A stretch of 53,021 nucleotides of DNA from Ensifer sp. Root278. Lineage in GTDB: Bacteria > Pseudomonadota > Alphaproteobacteria > Rhizobiales > Rhizobiaceae. Positions 37,693 through 47,363 of this stretch are shown piece after piece; position 1 is the first letter of the stretch, and each line of letters starts with the position of its first letter. The stretch lies in contig NZ_LMJJ01000002.1 of NCBI RefSeq assembly GCF_001429285.1, forward strand, positions 187,234 through 240,254. Reading direction: 5' to 3'. A program made the translations under genes and the position numbers. The notes beneath the pieces were generated by a model that saw only the letters and a program-made list of their open reading frames with translations, ran no database searches and was not told the DNA's origin.

Positions 37693-38282
37693 GCAGGTTT
37701 GTGACAATAGTCGGCCTTGCGATCATTGTGTCGGTCGGACACGTGAACGCTCATGCGTCGAATTACCAGCGTGAAGTTAGAGGCCTCAAGGCGACCGTCC
37801 TGAGCTTGAAGGGCCTCGGGTCCGAAACAAAGGGCTCGGTTTCAGCACTGTTGGCCAGAGTCGATAGCCTCGTCTCCAACCGCAACGGCCTGACGGCACG
37901 ACGGGAAGGCAAGGCCATCAGGGTTTCGATGTTGGGTGACGTGCTATTCGATTTTGACGCGACAGATATAAGACCCGCCGCCGAGCCGACATTGCAGGAG
38001 ATCGCGCGCCTCATCGCTTCCACGCCGGGCGGCAGAACCTTAGTCGAGGGGCATACGGATTCCAAAGGGACAGTCGCCTACAACCAGGTTCTCTCCGAGC
38101 GTAGGGCCAAAGCGGTAGCAGCGTGGCTGGAGGCCCACGGTGTCGGCAAGACAAGGCTGGCGGTCGCCGGCGTGGGAGCCGACCATCCCGTTGCACCCAA
38201 CGAGGATGGAGATGGGCTGGACAATCCGGAAGGACGCGCATTGAACCGACGCGTCGAGTTCGTGTTTCAGGACATCAAATGA
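37689..38282 (+). CDS. OmpA-family peptidoglycan-associated protein
   Basis: 197 residues; the ATG overlaps the preceding stop. A signal peptide is present (VGLAIIVSVGHVNAHA). A helical region (about 28-70) precedes a complete OmpA-like domain from residue 75: LFDFDATDIRPAAEPTLQEI, VEGHTDSKGTVAYNQVLSER, and GVGADHPVAPNEDGDGLDNP with NRRVEFVF. The Asp of GHTD and the Arg of NRRVE contact diaminopimelate of peptidoglycan. Expected in the periplasm or outer membrane, linking envelope layers. The preceding secreted protein may be its partner. Confidence 0.9.
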   Translation: MSRFVTIVGLAIIVSVGHVNAHASNYQREVRGLKATVLSLKGLGSETKGSVSALLARVDSLVSNRNGLTARREGKAIRVSMLGDVLFDFDATDIRPAAEPTLQEIARLIASTPGGRTLVEGHTDSKGTVAYNQVLSERRAKAVAAWLEAHGVGKTRLAVAGVGADHPVAPNEDGDGLDNPEGRALNRRVEFVFQDIK

Positions 38283-38286
38283 TGTC

Positions 38287-38451
38287 ATGACGACCATCAC
38301 TGGCCACGTCGCGGTGAAAACTTGTAGGATCCGCCGCGATCAACGCAACCTCATCCAGCTTGCTCGCCATCTCAACGACCAGCCGAGAAAGTGCCTCAAC
38401 TACAGAACGCCGGCCGAAGTGTTTCGGGCACATTTGCAAGAGGGAGGCTGA
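38287..38451 (+). pseudogene. IS30-family transposase C-terminal remnant
   Basis: The last part of a short frame reads RDQRNLIQLARHLNDQPRKC, LNYRTPAEVFRAHLQEGG, the characteristic end of IS30-family transposases (NxRPRKxLxxxTPAEVF). Everything before residue 14 is unrelated. The following bases (TGTTGCACTTCAG at about 38473) look like the right end of such an element. The remnant sits directly after the OmpA gene, within its 3' flank. Confidence 0.65.
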
Positions 38452-38801
38452 ACCCCTACCCTGAAAACCGGCATGTTGCACTTCAGTTAGGATCTCCCAT
38501 ACGTGAACATCACAGCAACAAGCCCCTAAGGCGACGTCCACGCTTAAGTCTGTGAACAGCATTGCGCCCCCATTTCCGCCGTTGGGTCGAGTTCTCACAC
38601 TTCCTGAAAGGAGACGGTCTGCTACTCCAAAATCCATCGTTTCCACTAGGTTAAGTTCCCACTTTGCCTAGGATGGTCTGTCAGAGAGCGAAACATTGAT
38701 TTGACGGGTCGTCGGTCCAGATTCTTTCAAGGCTCTAGAGAGCCAATCGTTGACTGGGCGGAGCTAGGTGCTCTTGGTCCGCACACTCTGTTCCTCGCGA
38801 T
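38452..38801. other. IS30 right flank and empty sequence
   Basis: 350 bases with no gene. The first part likely belongs to the IS30 end. A minus-strand frame crosses the region, but its composition is not convincing and it overlaps the IS remnant. Confidence 0.35.
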
Positions 38802-39350
38802 CTAGCTGACACGGGTATCGATCCAGGCGCGCGTCTGCTCCAGGATCTCGTCGGAAAGCTCGTGATCATCGATTGCCCGCGCGAGGATGACTGCCCCCAC
38901 CATTGCTGCCCAGCTTCCGATCGCTGCGCGGCGCTTGTCGTCCGAACCCCGCTCCGGCAGTGCCTTCTCGATACGGGCGATCTGCGTGCGAAGACCCTCT
39001 GTCATGGCGGCCTGCGCTGCAGGTGTCTGGTGGCGAATGGCTGCGGCCAGACCTGCGGTGGGGCAGCCATTGGCCGGATTGTCACGGTGACGAGGTGCCA
39101 GATAGGAGCGGACGAAGGCGCTGAAGTCGCCGTCTCCTGCGCTATCCGCAGCAAGGGAATGCGCAAGCGTCTGCGCGACAAGGTCGTCCTTCGAGTTGAA
39201 ATGGCCATAGAAGCCGCCATGGGTCAGGCCGGCTGCCTTCATGACTTCCGCTACGCTCACGGCATCGAACCCCTTGTCCTTAAACAACCGGCTGGCGACG
39301 TCCAGGATCCGGCGTCGGTTCTCCGCCATCTGTTCTCGGCTGACCTTCAT
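38802..39350 (-). CDS. TetR-family transcriptional regulator
   Basis: 182 residues. The ATG at 39350 has GGAG ten bases upstream; a TTG two codons earlier is possible. The DNA-binding domain is NRRRILDVASRLFKDKGFDA, VSVAEVMKAAGLTHGGFYGHF, the subgroup that often controls neighbouring oxidoreductases. The C-terminal domain has NGCPTAGLAAAIRHQTPAA, with a Cys that might sense electrophiles. It is divergent from an SDR gene, with two palindromes in between. Confidence 0.9.
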   Translation of the reverse strand: MKVSREQMAENRRRILDVASRLFKDKGFDAVSVAEVMKAAGLTHGGFYGHFNSKDDLVAQTLAHSLAADSAGDGDFSAFVRSYLAPRHRDNPANGCPTAGLAAAIRHQTPAAQAAMTEGLRTQIARIEKALPERGSDDKRRAAIGSWAAMVGAVILARAIDDHELSDEILEQTRAWIDTRVS

Positions 39351-39385
39351 TTTCAAAATTCTCCGAAGCCGTCGTTGACATTTAC

Positions 39386-39430
39386 ATGATGGCCATCATA
39401 TTTATTGGCAATCATGATGGTGATCATGAA
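39386..39430. promoter_or_regulatory. Two TetR operator-like palindromes
   Basis: ATGATGGCCATCAT at 39386-39399 is a perfect palindrome. A second site at 39411-39430 has TCATGAT and ATCATGA arms around four bases. Both lie between the TetR and SDR starts and are 28 bases apart centre to centre. The same core recurs at 41512. Confidence 0.75.
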
Positions 39431-39461
39431 TATAGGTTCGATTACAGAAAAGAGCAATCCG

Positions 39462-40250
39462 ATGAGCCAAATTCCTGCAGTTCTCATTACCGGCGCCTCG
39501 ACCGGCATTGGCGCAATCTATGCCGATCGGTTTGCGCGGCGAGGGCACGACCTCGTGCTGGTCGCCCGCGACGCAGCGCGAATGGAGGCGGTGGCAAGCC
39601 GTCTGCGTCAGGAAACCGGTGTGACGGTCGACATCCTCCAGGCTGACCTGACGCAAACCACTGATCTGGCCAAGGTCGAGACACGGCTGCGCGACGATGC
39701 TCGCATCGGCATCCTCGTCAACAATGCCGGAACGGCCATCGGTGGAACCTTCGTCGAGCAGAGCACCGACGACACGACCAGACTCGTTGCGCTCAATACG
39801 ACGGCACTTGTTCGCCTTGCCGGCGCCATTGCCCCGCGGCTTGCCAATGCCGGTGAGGGGGCGATCGTCAATATCGGTTCAGTGGTGGGTTTGGCGCCGG
39901 AGTTCGGGATGACGGTTTACGGCGCGACCAAGGCCTTCGCCCTATTCCTGTCTCAGGGGCTCGGCCTCGAACTTGGACCGAAGGGCGTTTACGTCCAGGC
40001 GGTGCTTCCCGCCACGACCCGAACCGAGATTTGGGAGCACGTCGGCGCCGACGTCAACGCCATGAACAATGTCATGGAGGTGGGCGACCTGGTCGATGCG
40101 GCGCTGGTCGGTTTCGACCGTCGCGAGCCGCTGACCATCCCGCCGCTTCACGAAGCCGGTCAGTGGGAGGCCTTTGAAGCCGCGCGCAAGACCATGTTCG
40201 CCAATTTCGGCAACGCACTTCCTGCCGAACGTTACCGTACGCGCACCTGA
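39462..40250 (+). CDS. Short-chain dehydrogenase/reductase
   Basis: 262 residues from the ATG at 39462 (MSQIPAVLITGASTGIG); the open codons upstream cover operator DNA. Motifs: TGASTGIG, NNAGTAIGG, catalytic Ser in VNIGSVVGLAP, and YGATKAFALFL. It belongs to the group of SDRs acting on ketones or aldehydes with NADP(H). An old-yellow-enzyme gene follows after 55 bases, so both are likely controlled by the divergent TetR and its palindromes. Confidence 0.9.
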   Translation: MSQIPAVLITGASTGIGAIYADRFARRGHDLVLVARDAARMEAVASRLRQETGVTVDILQADLTQTTDLAKVETRLRDDARIGILVNNAGTAIGGTFVEQSTDDTTRLVALNTTALVRLAGAIAPRLANAGEGAIVNIGSVVGLAPEFGMTVYGATKAFALFLSQGLGLELGPKGVYVQAVLPATTRTEIWEHVGADVNAMNNVMEVGDLVDAALVGFDRREPLTIPPLHEAGQWEAFEAARKTMFANFGNALPAERYRTRT

Positions 40251-40305
40251 ATCCTACGCATTCAACTGATCAATACCGCTGCAGCGGTGACACCATAGGT
40301 AGATC

Positions 40306-41400
40306 ATGACCAACAACACGCTTTTCGAGCCCTACGCTCTCGGCTCCATGACCCTTTCCAATCGGATCGTCATGGCGCCCCTGACACGCAACCGCGCCGG
40401 TCCGGGCTTTGTGCCGGGGGACATTACCGCAGAGTATTACCGCCAGCGCGCTTCTGCCGGGCTGATCATTTCCGAGGCTACCCAGATCTCGCAGCAGGGG
40501 CAGGGCTACCAGGACACACCCGGCGTCTATACCCAGGCGCAGATCGACGGTTGGCGCAAAGTCACTGCTGCCGTACACGAGGAGGGTGGGCACATCCTTC
40601 TTCAGCTCTGGCATGTCGGCCGCATCAGCCACGTCGACCTTCAGCCCAACGGTGCTCAACCGGTCGCGCCCTCGGCACTTCGGGCAGACACCAAGACCTT
40701 CGTCAACAATGCCTTCGTCGACGTTTCGCAACCCCGTGCCCTTGAGCTCGATGAACTCGCTGGAATCGTGACCGATTTCCGTCAGGCAGCAGCCAACGCC
40801 ATCAAGGCCGGTTTCGATGGTGTCGAGGTTCACGGCGCTAATGGCTATCTACTCGACCAGTTCGCCAAAGACGGCTCGAATGTTCGGACAGACAAATATG
40901 GCGGCTCCGTAGAAAACCGCGCCCGCCTCATGCTGGAAGTCACGGCTGCAGTCGTCGAGGAAATCGGCGCTGCGCGCACAGGAATCCGGATCTCGCCGGT
41001 CTCGCCCGCCAATGGCATTTCGTGCAGTGATCCCCAGGCTCAGTTCGACTACATCGTCGATCAACTCGACGCGCTTAACATCGCTTACATCCACGTCGTC
41101 GAAGGCGCCACCGGCGGACCACGCGACGTCGCACCATTTGATTTTGGCTCGCTACGCCGCCGCTTCAGCAAGACTTACATCGCCAACAATGGATATGACC
41201 TCGAACTCGCGACGTCGCATCTTGCCAATGACAAGGCGGATCTGTTCGCCTTCGGACGCCCGTTCATCGCCAATCCGGATCTCGTGGAACGTCTGCAAAG
41301 CGGCGCGCCGCTGGCGCAGATGATTCCGGCCACGCTCTATGGCGGTGGCGCGGCGGGCTATACCGATTATCCCAGCTTCGCCGAGGCATCAGGAAAGTGA
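40306..41400 (+). CDS. Old yellow enzyme family alkene reductase
   Basis: 364 residues, full length for the NemA/xenobiotic-reductase group. Begins LFEPYALGSMTLSNRIVMAP LTRNRA (FMN phosphate environment). GVEVHGANGYLLDQF holds the His and Asn pair that binds the activated carbonyl. The Tyr proton donor is in TDKYGGSVENRARLM. RFSKTYIANNGYD and FAFGRPFIANPDLVERL bind FMN. It reduces the C=C bond of activated alkenes, such as enones or maleimides, with NAD(P)H. Function in detoxification of electrophiles is well established for the family. Confidence 0.93.
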   Translation: MTNNTLFEPYALGSMTLSNRIVMAPLTRNRAGPGFVPGDITAEYYRQRASAGLIISEATQISQQGQGYQDTPGVYTQAQIDGWRKVTAAVHEEGGHILLQLWHVGRISHVDLQPNGAQPVAPSALRADTKTFVNNAFVDVSQPRALELDELAGIVTDFRQAAANAIKAGFDGVEVHGANGYLLDQFAKDGSNVRTDKYGGSVENRARLMLEVTAAVVEEIGAARTGIRISPVSPANGISCSDPQAQFDYIVDQLDALNIAYIHVVEGATGGPRDVAPFDFGSLRRRFSKTYIANNGYDLELATSHLANDKADLFAFGRPFIANPDLVERLQSGAPLAQMIPATLYGGGAAGYTDYPSFAEASGK

Positions 41401-41484
41401 AAGGCTTGGGGCCGTACTTCGGTGCGACCCCGAGCGTACCAGGGGTTTTGGCTTCATCTCCCGGATATCCTGCTTGAGATTAAT

Positions 41485-41528
41485 GATGATGTACGTCATC
41501 TAAAATATATCATGATGGCCATCATGAT
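41485..41528. promoter_or_regulatory. Second copy of the TetR operator pair
   Basis: ATCATGATGGCCATCATGAT at 41509-41528 is a perfect 20-base palindrome with the same core as 39386-39399. A preceding imperfect palindrome GATGATGTACGTCATC (14 of 16 positions matched) lies at 41485-41500, centre spacing 26. The arrangement parallels the site pair near the TetR gene. Confidence 0.75.
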
Positions 41529-41588
41529 TAAGCTCCGACAACCTTAAGGCTTGCGGCAAGATTTCGCGAGCCAGATAGAGAAAAAGCT

Positions 41589-41876
41589 ATGGCTACGTTT
41601 GAATCAAAAGGACATAAGACCGCGTTTGTGACCGGGGCGTCCAGTGGCATTGGCAGGGCGGCCGCTTTATTGCTGGCCCGGGCAGGCTACCGAATGATTG
41701 GCACTAGCCGGAAGGCGGCGCCGGACGAGATACGCGAAGGCATCCGGATGATCGCTTGTGATGTGACGTCTGAGACGTCCGTCTCGGCTGCTGTGGCGCT
41801 GGCACATCAAGAACTTGGCCGTATCGACAGCCTGAGGGGTAGCGGAGCCGCGGCACCTTGGCCTGCGCCGCCGTAA
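41589..41876 (+). pseudogene. Truncated short-chain dehydrogenase
   Basis: The frame begins with ATG at 41589 and has FVTGASSGIGRAAALLLARA and GTSRKAA. Homology ends at LGRIDS, exactly before the expected LVNNAG, and the next 13 codons are unrelated (GSGAAAPWPAPP). The Ser and Tyr-Lys catalytic region is missing. The promoter region with its operator is intact, so the site might still control the downstream genes. Confidence 0.8.
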
Positions 41877-41940
41877 GAATCGTAGCCGCAAGATCGCAAG
41901 CTCCAATCATCGGCTCGCTCGCGGGCAAGGCAGGACCACC

Positions 41941-42803
41941 ATGATAAACGCATCCAAAGCGACGACATCAGCACAGCGCTACAGCGACGCCCCCAACCGC
42001 TTCATCACCGTCGGGAAAATCCGATTTGCCTATCGGGAGCTTGGTCCGCGCGGCGGGGTCCCACTGGTGTTGCTAAATCACTGGGGAGCGGTGCTGGACA
42101 ATTTCGACCCGCGAATTGTCGACGCGCTGGCAGCCGCACATCACGTGATCGCGGTAGACTATCGGGGGATCGGCCTTTCCAGCGGATCGGCTCCGGTGAC
42201 CATAGATGAAATGGCCCGCGACGCGATGGACATGATCGGCAAGCTGGGATTTGGCACGGTTGATCTGATGGGCTTTTCGCTGGGCGGCTTCGTCGCACAG
42301 GATATCGCACTGAAAGCCCCGGTCTGGTACGCAAGCTGATCTTGACCGGCACTGGCCCGGCCGGTGGAACCGGAATTGCAAGGGTGGGGGCAGTGCCTTG
42401 GCCACTGATCATCAAGGGCATGCTAACGCTGCGCGACCCGAAAACCTATCTGTTCTTCACCTCGACCCCCAATGGTCGCCGCGCAGCCAATGACTTTTTG
42501 GCGCGTCTGAAAGAGCGCAAGCTGGATCGCGACAAAGGTCCGACACCCCGTGCCTTCCTGCGCCAGCTTTCCGCTATTCAGGCCTGGGGCCGCCAGGCGC
42601 CGCAGGATCTGGGCCGGATCCGTATTCCTGTTCTTGTGGCCAATGGCGATAATGACATCATGGTGCCCACATTCAACAGTCGCGACATGGCCCGGCGCAT
42701 TCCAGATGCTGAACTGGTGATCTACGAAGACGCTGGCCACGGCGGGATCTTCCAATACCACGCTAAGTTTGCACCGAAAGCCTTGGCTTTTTTGGCTGCC
42801 TGA
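41941..42803 (+). pseudogene. Alpha/beta hydrolase with single-base frameshift
   Basis: The first part (41941-42339) reads VPLVLLNHWGAVLDNFDPRI and GFSLGGFVAQDIALKAP, then shifts to nonsense and stops. The second part (from about 42325) continues LVRKLILTGTGPAGGTGIAR, in the next frame, ending with ANGDNDIMVPTFNS and EDAGHGGIFQ. Joining the two across one lost base gives a complete hydrolase with Ser, Asp and His. The rest of the gene looks well preserved, so the mutation may be recent or a sequencing error. It is followed by a quinone-oxidoreductase-like gene after 31 bases. Confidence 0.8.
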
Positions 42804-42834
42804 CCTGACAAAAGTTTCACACTGGAGAAAGCCC

Positions 42835-43839
42835 GTGAAAGCCTTCGTCGTCGACAAATACAAGAAGAAGGGCGCGTTGCGGCTGGCCGACATGCCCGAT
42901 CCCCGGATGGGCGCGGACGATGTTCTGGTGCGTATTCAGGCCACCGCGATCAACCTTCTGGATTCTAAGGTGCGGGACGGCGAATTCAAGCTGTTCCTGC
43001 CGTATCGTCCGCCCTTCATTCTAGGCCACGATCTGGCGGGAACGGTTGTAAGCGTCGGCGTGAATGTGCGGCAATTCAAAGCGGGGGATGAGGTTTACGC
43101 CCGTCCGCGCGATCACCGGGCTGGCACATTTGCAGAGTTCATTGCGGTTGATGCCGCCGACGTGGCGCTGAAACCTGCGAGCCTTTCCATGGAGCAAGCC
43201 GCATCGATCCCGCTGGTCGGACTGACCGCCTGGCAGGCGTTGGTCGAGGTGGGCAAGGTCAAGCCCGGCCAGAAAGTGTTCATTCAGGCCGGTTCCGGCG
43301 GGGTTGGGACCTTTGCCATCCAGCTTGCCAAGCATCTTGGCGCCACTGTGGCCACCACGACCAGTGCGGCGAATATTGACCTGGTCAAAAGCCTCGGCGC
43401 TGATGTGGTGATCGACTACAAGACGCAGGATTTCGAACAGGTGCTGTCCGGCTATGATCTGGTGCTGAACAGCCAGGATGCCAAGACGCTGGCAAAGTCG
43501 CTGAACGTGCTGAAACCGGGTGGAAAGATGATCTCAATCTCCGGCCCTCCGGATGTTCCCTTTGCTAGATCTCTGGGGCTGAGCCTGTTCCTGCGCTTTG
43601 TAGTGCGGATGCTGAGCCGGGGCGTTCTGAAGAAGGCGAAAAGCCGAGGCGTCGAGTATTCCTTCCTGTTCATGCGCGCAGAAGGACAGCAGTTGGCCCA
43701 GATCGCCAAGCTGATCGACTCCGGTGTGATCCGTTCGGTCGTGGACAAGGTGGTTCCCTTTGCCCAAACGGCGCAGGCCTTGGCCTATGTCGAGACCGGA
43801 CGCGCCAAGGGAAAGGTCGTGGTCACCTTCAAGAGGTAG
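42835..43839 (+). CDS. NADP-dependent quinone-oxidoreductase-like protein (MDR, zinc-free)
   Basis: 334 residues from a GTG at 42835, with GGAG upstream. Motifs: FILGHDLAGTVVSVG, AGDEVYARP, AGTFAEFIAVD, and GSGGVGTFAIQLAKHLGATV for NADP(H). No zinc-binding cysteines are present, as in zeta-crystallin type enzymes. The C-terminal VVPFAQTAQALAYVETGRAK GKVVV is typical. The reaction is reduction of quinones or enones. With the preceding hydrolase, SDR and operator it seems to be part of the same electrophile-responsive set. Confidence 0.9.
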   Translation: MKAFVVDKYKKKGALRLADMPDPRMGADDVLVRIQATAINLLDSKVRDGEFKLFLPYRPPFILGHDLAGTVVSVGVNVRQFKAGDEVYARPRDHRAGTFAEFIAVDAADVALKPASLSMEQAASIPLVGLTAWQALVEVGKVKPGQKVFIQAGSGGVGTFAIQLAKHLGATVATTTSAANIDLVKSLGADVVIDYKTQDFEQVLSGYDLVLNSQDAKTLAKSLNVLKPGGKMISISGPPDVPFARSLGLSLFLRFVVRMLSRGVLKKAKSRGVEYSFLFMRAEGQQLAQIAKLIDSGVIRSVVDKVVPFAQTAQALAYVETGRAKGKVVVTFKR

Positions 43840-43945
43840 GTCTATGGCCTGCTGCCGGTTATGGGATTTCGCTGTGGCGCAGGGGCCTCTTCTCACCAAT
43901 CTCGGCATATTTGTGTGAGACAACAAGTTTCTACGAGCGCAGTTG

Positions 43946-44074
43946 ACAACTGCCCCAGTGGTTCAGTTCATCAAATACGACGAACATGGGCAAAAGGTGA
44001 ACATACTGGTCTGGGATGACCACCTTCTGAATCCCATGGAGGTTATCGAGGCGATTTGGCAGGAGGTACCGATT
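43946..44074 (+). pseudogene. Unidentified coding fragment adjoining IS110
   Basis: The plus frame reads TTAPVVQFIKYDEHGQKVNI, LVWDDHLLNPMEVIEAIWQE, good protein-like sequence without ATG. It ends where IS110-derived DNA begins. I do not recognise the parent family. It may be the start of a gene cut by the insertion. Confidence 0.3.
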
Positions 44075-44440
44075 TCAAAGAGTCCTACGAGATTTGCAAT
44101 GGACCGGTCTGAACCAGCCAAGCCGCATCAACTGCGCAATGCCGCGGGCGTCCTTCTTGTCGGTCTTGACCGGCATCGTCTTAAAGGCTGCACGCACGTG
44201 ACGCGTCTCGATCAGCTCGACGGAAAGACCTGCTTTCACCATCCCGGCATGCAGCCACTGCGACAACGGGCCGGCCTCCAGACCAATGCGCTCCATCGCC
44301 ACGCCGTGCGTGCCAAACCAGGCGATCAGCGCATCCGGTTCGCTGAGGATCTTTGCTTCCCGCACGATGCGGCCATCCGCATCCACCACGCACACGCTCG
44401 AGAATTCCAGGGATACGTCGATGCCGGCATACTCTTTCAT
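44075..44440 (-). pseudogene. IS110-family transposase, N-terminal part
   Basis: The start MKEYAGIDVSLEFSSVCVVD contains Asp8 of the DEDD-type (RuvC-like) catalytic domain. IGLEAGPLSQWLHAGMVKAG, VKTDKKDARGIAQLMRLG also match. The homology is lost at GWFRPVHCKS. The C-terminal serine-containing domain is missing, so no transposition can be expected. The ribosome binding site and start are intact. Confidence 0.8.
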
Positions 44441-44644
44441 GGTCGTCTCTCCGTGATGCTATGGAGCAGGCCACTCCCGACTCTGCGACACCATCATCGT
44501 GAGGGACGACCACCCGTCCTTCAAACCTGGCGGACCAGGTTTCGCCCGTTACACCATCTGGTAGGATAAAATAAGAACATTGCCGTCTGCGCGGCCCCGG
44601 CGGAGCAACCGATGACATAGGCAGTTCGCCGCCTCGCGTGCGGC

Positions 44645-45745
44645 TTAACCACAGCGCCTCGCACTCTCGGCAAAGGCCATCATCAGAGGTCCGACGCCCT
44701 TGGCGTCATCGGCCACCACTTGCTCCGAGAGGTAGTAGCCGGGCGAGCCGTCACGATAGTTGCCTTCGAAGCCGCCGAGGCCAGCGACACCGACAATTGT
44801 TGTCAGTCGAGTGACACCCTCGCTATCAACGACAAGGCGCCTCGAAATCAGTGCATTGAGGGCGCGCTGGCCGGCCAAGATGGCTCGATCAGCCTGAGAA
44901 AGACCTAAACGGGCGGACCGCAGCAATGCGTAGGCAAACATGGCAGAGGCAGAGCTTTCCTCATAATTGCCCGCCAGATCGGCCTCATCGAGGACTTGCG
45001 TCCAGAGGCCGGACGGCGTCTGGCGTGCCATCAATTCGTCAAGCAGCAGGCTGGTCCTCAAACGTAGCGCTGCGGTCGCCCTGTCGTTGGGTAGAAGCGC
45101 CAGCGCATCAACCAGTGCCATTGCCAGCCAGCCGACGGCCCGGGCCCAGACCGCCGGCGACCTGCCTGTAATCGGGTCGGCCCAACTTTGCTTCCGGCTG
45201 TCATCATAGCCGTGCACGTAGAGGCCCTTGGCGGTCGCGGTGAGCGCAAGTGCTGTCGCGAACTGCTGAAGCGCATCGGCAATCAGAGCCGGATTGTCGG
45301 TCGCAAGTGCGTATTCGATCTGAAACGGGAGACCCATATAGAGCCCGTCGAGCCAAACCTGGTTAGGGTAGCGCTGCTTGTGCCAATAGTTGCCCGCAAG
45401 TATGCGCGGATGGGTTTCAAGTTGGCCTGCAAGTTGGTCCGCCGCTGTCCTGTAGCGACGATCGCCTGTTTCTGCGGCCAATGGGAACAGGACGCGTCCA
45501 GCGAGAATGTGGTCGATATTGTACTCGGCAGGATCGTACCCGAGGAGTGTGCCGTCAGAACCGACCTGGCGATCGACGAGCCGGTGCAGGTGCTCGCTCC
45601 AGCGCCCCTCGCCTGTCGCCTCGAAAAGCAGCCGAAGACCGCGATAGATGCAGCCGTCCTCGTAGCACCAGCTCCCGCCCTTGTACGGGATGTAGCGTTG
45701 CGCGAACTGGTCGAAATAGGTGGTCGGGTCCATCGGATATCTCAT
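44645..45745 (-). CDS. Glycoside hydrolase family 105/88 unsaturated glucuronyl or rhamnogalacturonyl hydrolase
   Basis: 366 residues. The (alpha/alpha)6 barrel sequence has the two catalytic Asp residues of the YteR-type enzymes: [10 protein letters not shown] with Asp78 and [13 protein letters not shown] with Asp133. Family members hydrate the C4-C5 double bond of unsaturated uronic acids left by pectate or rhamnogalacturonan lyases, freeing the sugar. No signal peptide, so it is cytoplasmic. Its ATG overlaps the GH28 stop (ATGA), and it ends the operon. Another in-frame ATG four codons in is possible. Confidence 0.9.
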   Translation of the reverse strand: MRYPMDPTTYFDQFAQRYIPYKGGSWCYEDGCIYRGLRLLFEATGEGRWSEHLHRLVDRQVGSDGTLLGYDPAEYNIDHILAGRVLFPLAAETGDRRYRTAADQLAGQLETHPRILAGNYWHKQRYPNQVWLDGLYMGLPFQIEYALATDNPALIADALQQFATALALTATAKGLYVHGYDDSRKQSWADPITGRSPAVWARAVGWLAMALVDALALLPNDRATAALRLRTSLLLDELMARQTPSGLWTQVLDEADLAGNYEESSASAMFAYALLRSARLGLSQADRAILAGQRALNALISRRLVVDSEGVTRLTTIVGVAGLGGFEGNYRDGSPGYYLSEQVVADDAKGVGPLMMAFAESARRCG

Positions 45746-47295
45746 TCAAGGGAAACGGAAATCGAGGCTTTGCTCAAGAGCGCAGGTTCATCGCAGTCGA
45801 CGTCGGCGCACTCGGCGACGATCGTCTCGTGCCGCATCGGTCGCACCCGGTCAGCCATGATCGGAGGCGTAGCGGTCGCGTCGCCGCGATAGGACGCGAT
45901 CTTCAACCGGCGAACTCTGATGTTGCGGATCGGTGCTTCCGGCAGCCCGAGAAATGCCCCTGCCGCGTGCGCGAGCTTGCGGATTTCGACGTCCTCAACG
46001 GTGACGCCATCGATGATTGGGGTTCCCGGGCCGGTAGCAGCCGGCCGGCGCGATTGCACCCACTCGTCGTGGCCGTCCGCGTCGCAATGATAATGGGCGT
46101 TGGCCGATAGCGCCGTCTCGACGCCATCCATGAGAACTCGCCGCATGGCAATGTTCGTGATCGAGCCGCCGCGACCGCGCCTTGTCTTCAGACGCAAGCC
46201 GCGATCGGTGCCGATCATCTCGCAATCCTCGATGGCGACATCGTGCACGCCGCCGGACATTTCCGAGCCAATAACGAGGCCGCCGTGGCCGCGCTCCATC
46301 AGGCAATGGGTGACACGGATGCCGCGAGTTTCGGTAAGGTGATCGTCTTCGCCATTTGGCCCGCGCTTTCCCGCCTTGACTGCGATGCAGTCGTCCCCCA
46401 CGGAAAATCGCACGCCGGCGATCGTGACGTCGCGGCAGCTTTCGGGATTGAATCCATCGGTGTTCGGGCTGTCGGGTGGGGCGGCCACAGTGAGGCCTGC
46501 GGCAATCAGCCGGCTGCAGCCCTGCGGATGGATCGTCCAGGATGGCGCGTTGCGGATGGTAAAACCGAGCAGCTTCACATCGGCACAGGAAACGAGGTGA
46601 AGGCCGCGCGGGCGGCGAGCGCCGTTACGGGTTTCCTTCGGCCAGCTCCACCAATCACCCAGGTCTCCGGATCCGTCGAGCGTGCCCTCGCCCTCGATCA
46701 CCAGGCTTTCAGCGGCGATGGCATGTATTGGAGCGGAAAAACAGGCGGAGGGTAGTCCCTCCCAACTTCCAAGCATTTTGCCTTCCGCGTCGCATGCGTC
46801 GAGGATGGGCCAACCCGTGCGACCTGAAGGTGCCCTAAGGATCGCTCCCTTGGAAAGGTTGAGGGTCATGCCGCCCTTGAGCCGGACAGGAAAGGCCGTC
46901 CAGTCTCCCTCGGGCAGGCGCAGCGTGCCGCCGGCCGGCACGGCGACGACAGCATCCGCCAGAGCGGCAGCGTTGGTGCGGGCACCCTCGAGATCGTCGT
47001 GACGGATGCCGGGGACAAGACCGAACGCGGTTGGATCGATCAGACCGGCGCAGGCTGCCGTTTCGAACTCGAGCGGCTGGAACCCGTCGACTTCGAGCCG
47101 ATAACGACAAAGGGGGCGAAGGTCATGAAAAAGCCTCACGACCGTCGTCGCCGCGCCGTCCCGCACGTCGTCGTCGCCAGTCAGCGCCGAAAGCCGCCAG
47201 GACGCCGGCTCAGGCAGGCGATAAAGCGCTCCGGCTTTAGGCAGGCAAAGCGCTGCCGTTCGCGCTGACAGCGCGATGATGGACGGTCGGATCAT
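45742..47295 (-). CDS. Glycoside hydrolase family 28 polygalacturonase-type enzyme
   Basis: 517 residues from the ATG at 47295. Motifs: [42 protein letters not shown], and [13 protein letters not shown], which supply the catalytic Asp residues and His/Arg. An N-terminal domain (1-100) precedes the beta-helix. It hydrolyses alpha-1,4-galacturonosyl (or rhamnogalacturonosyl) bonds. No signal peptide, so it probably works on imported oligosaccharides. It lies between the binding protein and GH105. Confidence 0.93.
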   Translation of the reverse strand: MIRPSIIALSARTAALCLPKAGALYRLPEPASWRLSALTGDDDVRDGAATTVVRLFHDLRPLCRYRLEVDGFQPLEFETAACAGLIDPTAFGLVPGIRHDDLEGARTNAAALADAVVAVPAGGTLRLPEGDWTAFPVRLKGGMTLNLSKGAILRAPSGRTGWPILDACDAEGKMLGSWEGLPSACFSAPIHAIAAESLVIEGEGTLDGSGDLGDWWSWPKETRNGARRPRGLHLVSCADVKLLGFTIRNAPSWTIHPQGCSRLIAAGLTVAAPPDSPNTDGFNPESCRDVTIAGVRFSVGDDCIAVKAGKRGPNGEDDHLTETRGIRVTHCLMERGHGGLVIGSEMSGGVHDVAIEDCEMIGTDRGLRLKTRRGRGGSITNIAMRRVLMDGVETALSANAHYHCDADGHDEWVQSRRPAATGPGTPIIDGVTVEDVEIRKLAHAAGAFLGLPEAPIRNIRVRRLKIASYRGDATATPPIMADRVRPMRHETIVAECADVDCDEPALLSKASISVSLE

Positions 47296-47363
47296 GGTCT
47301 CGTTCTCTTGGCTTTTCCGGTAGAGTGGACCCGCCGCGGAAACCGTGGCGGGACATCTGACGA

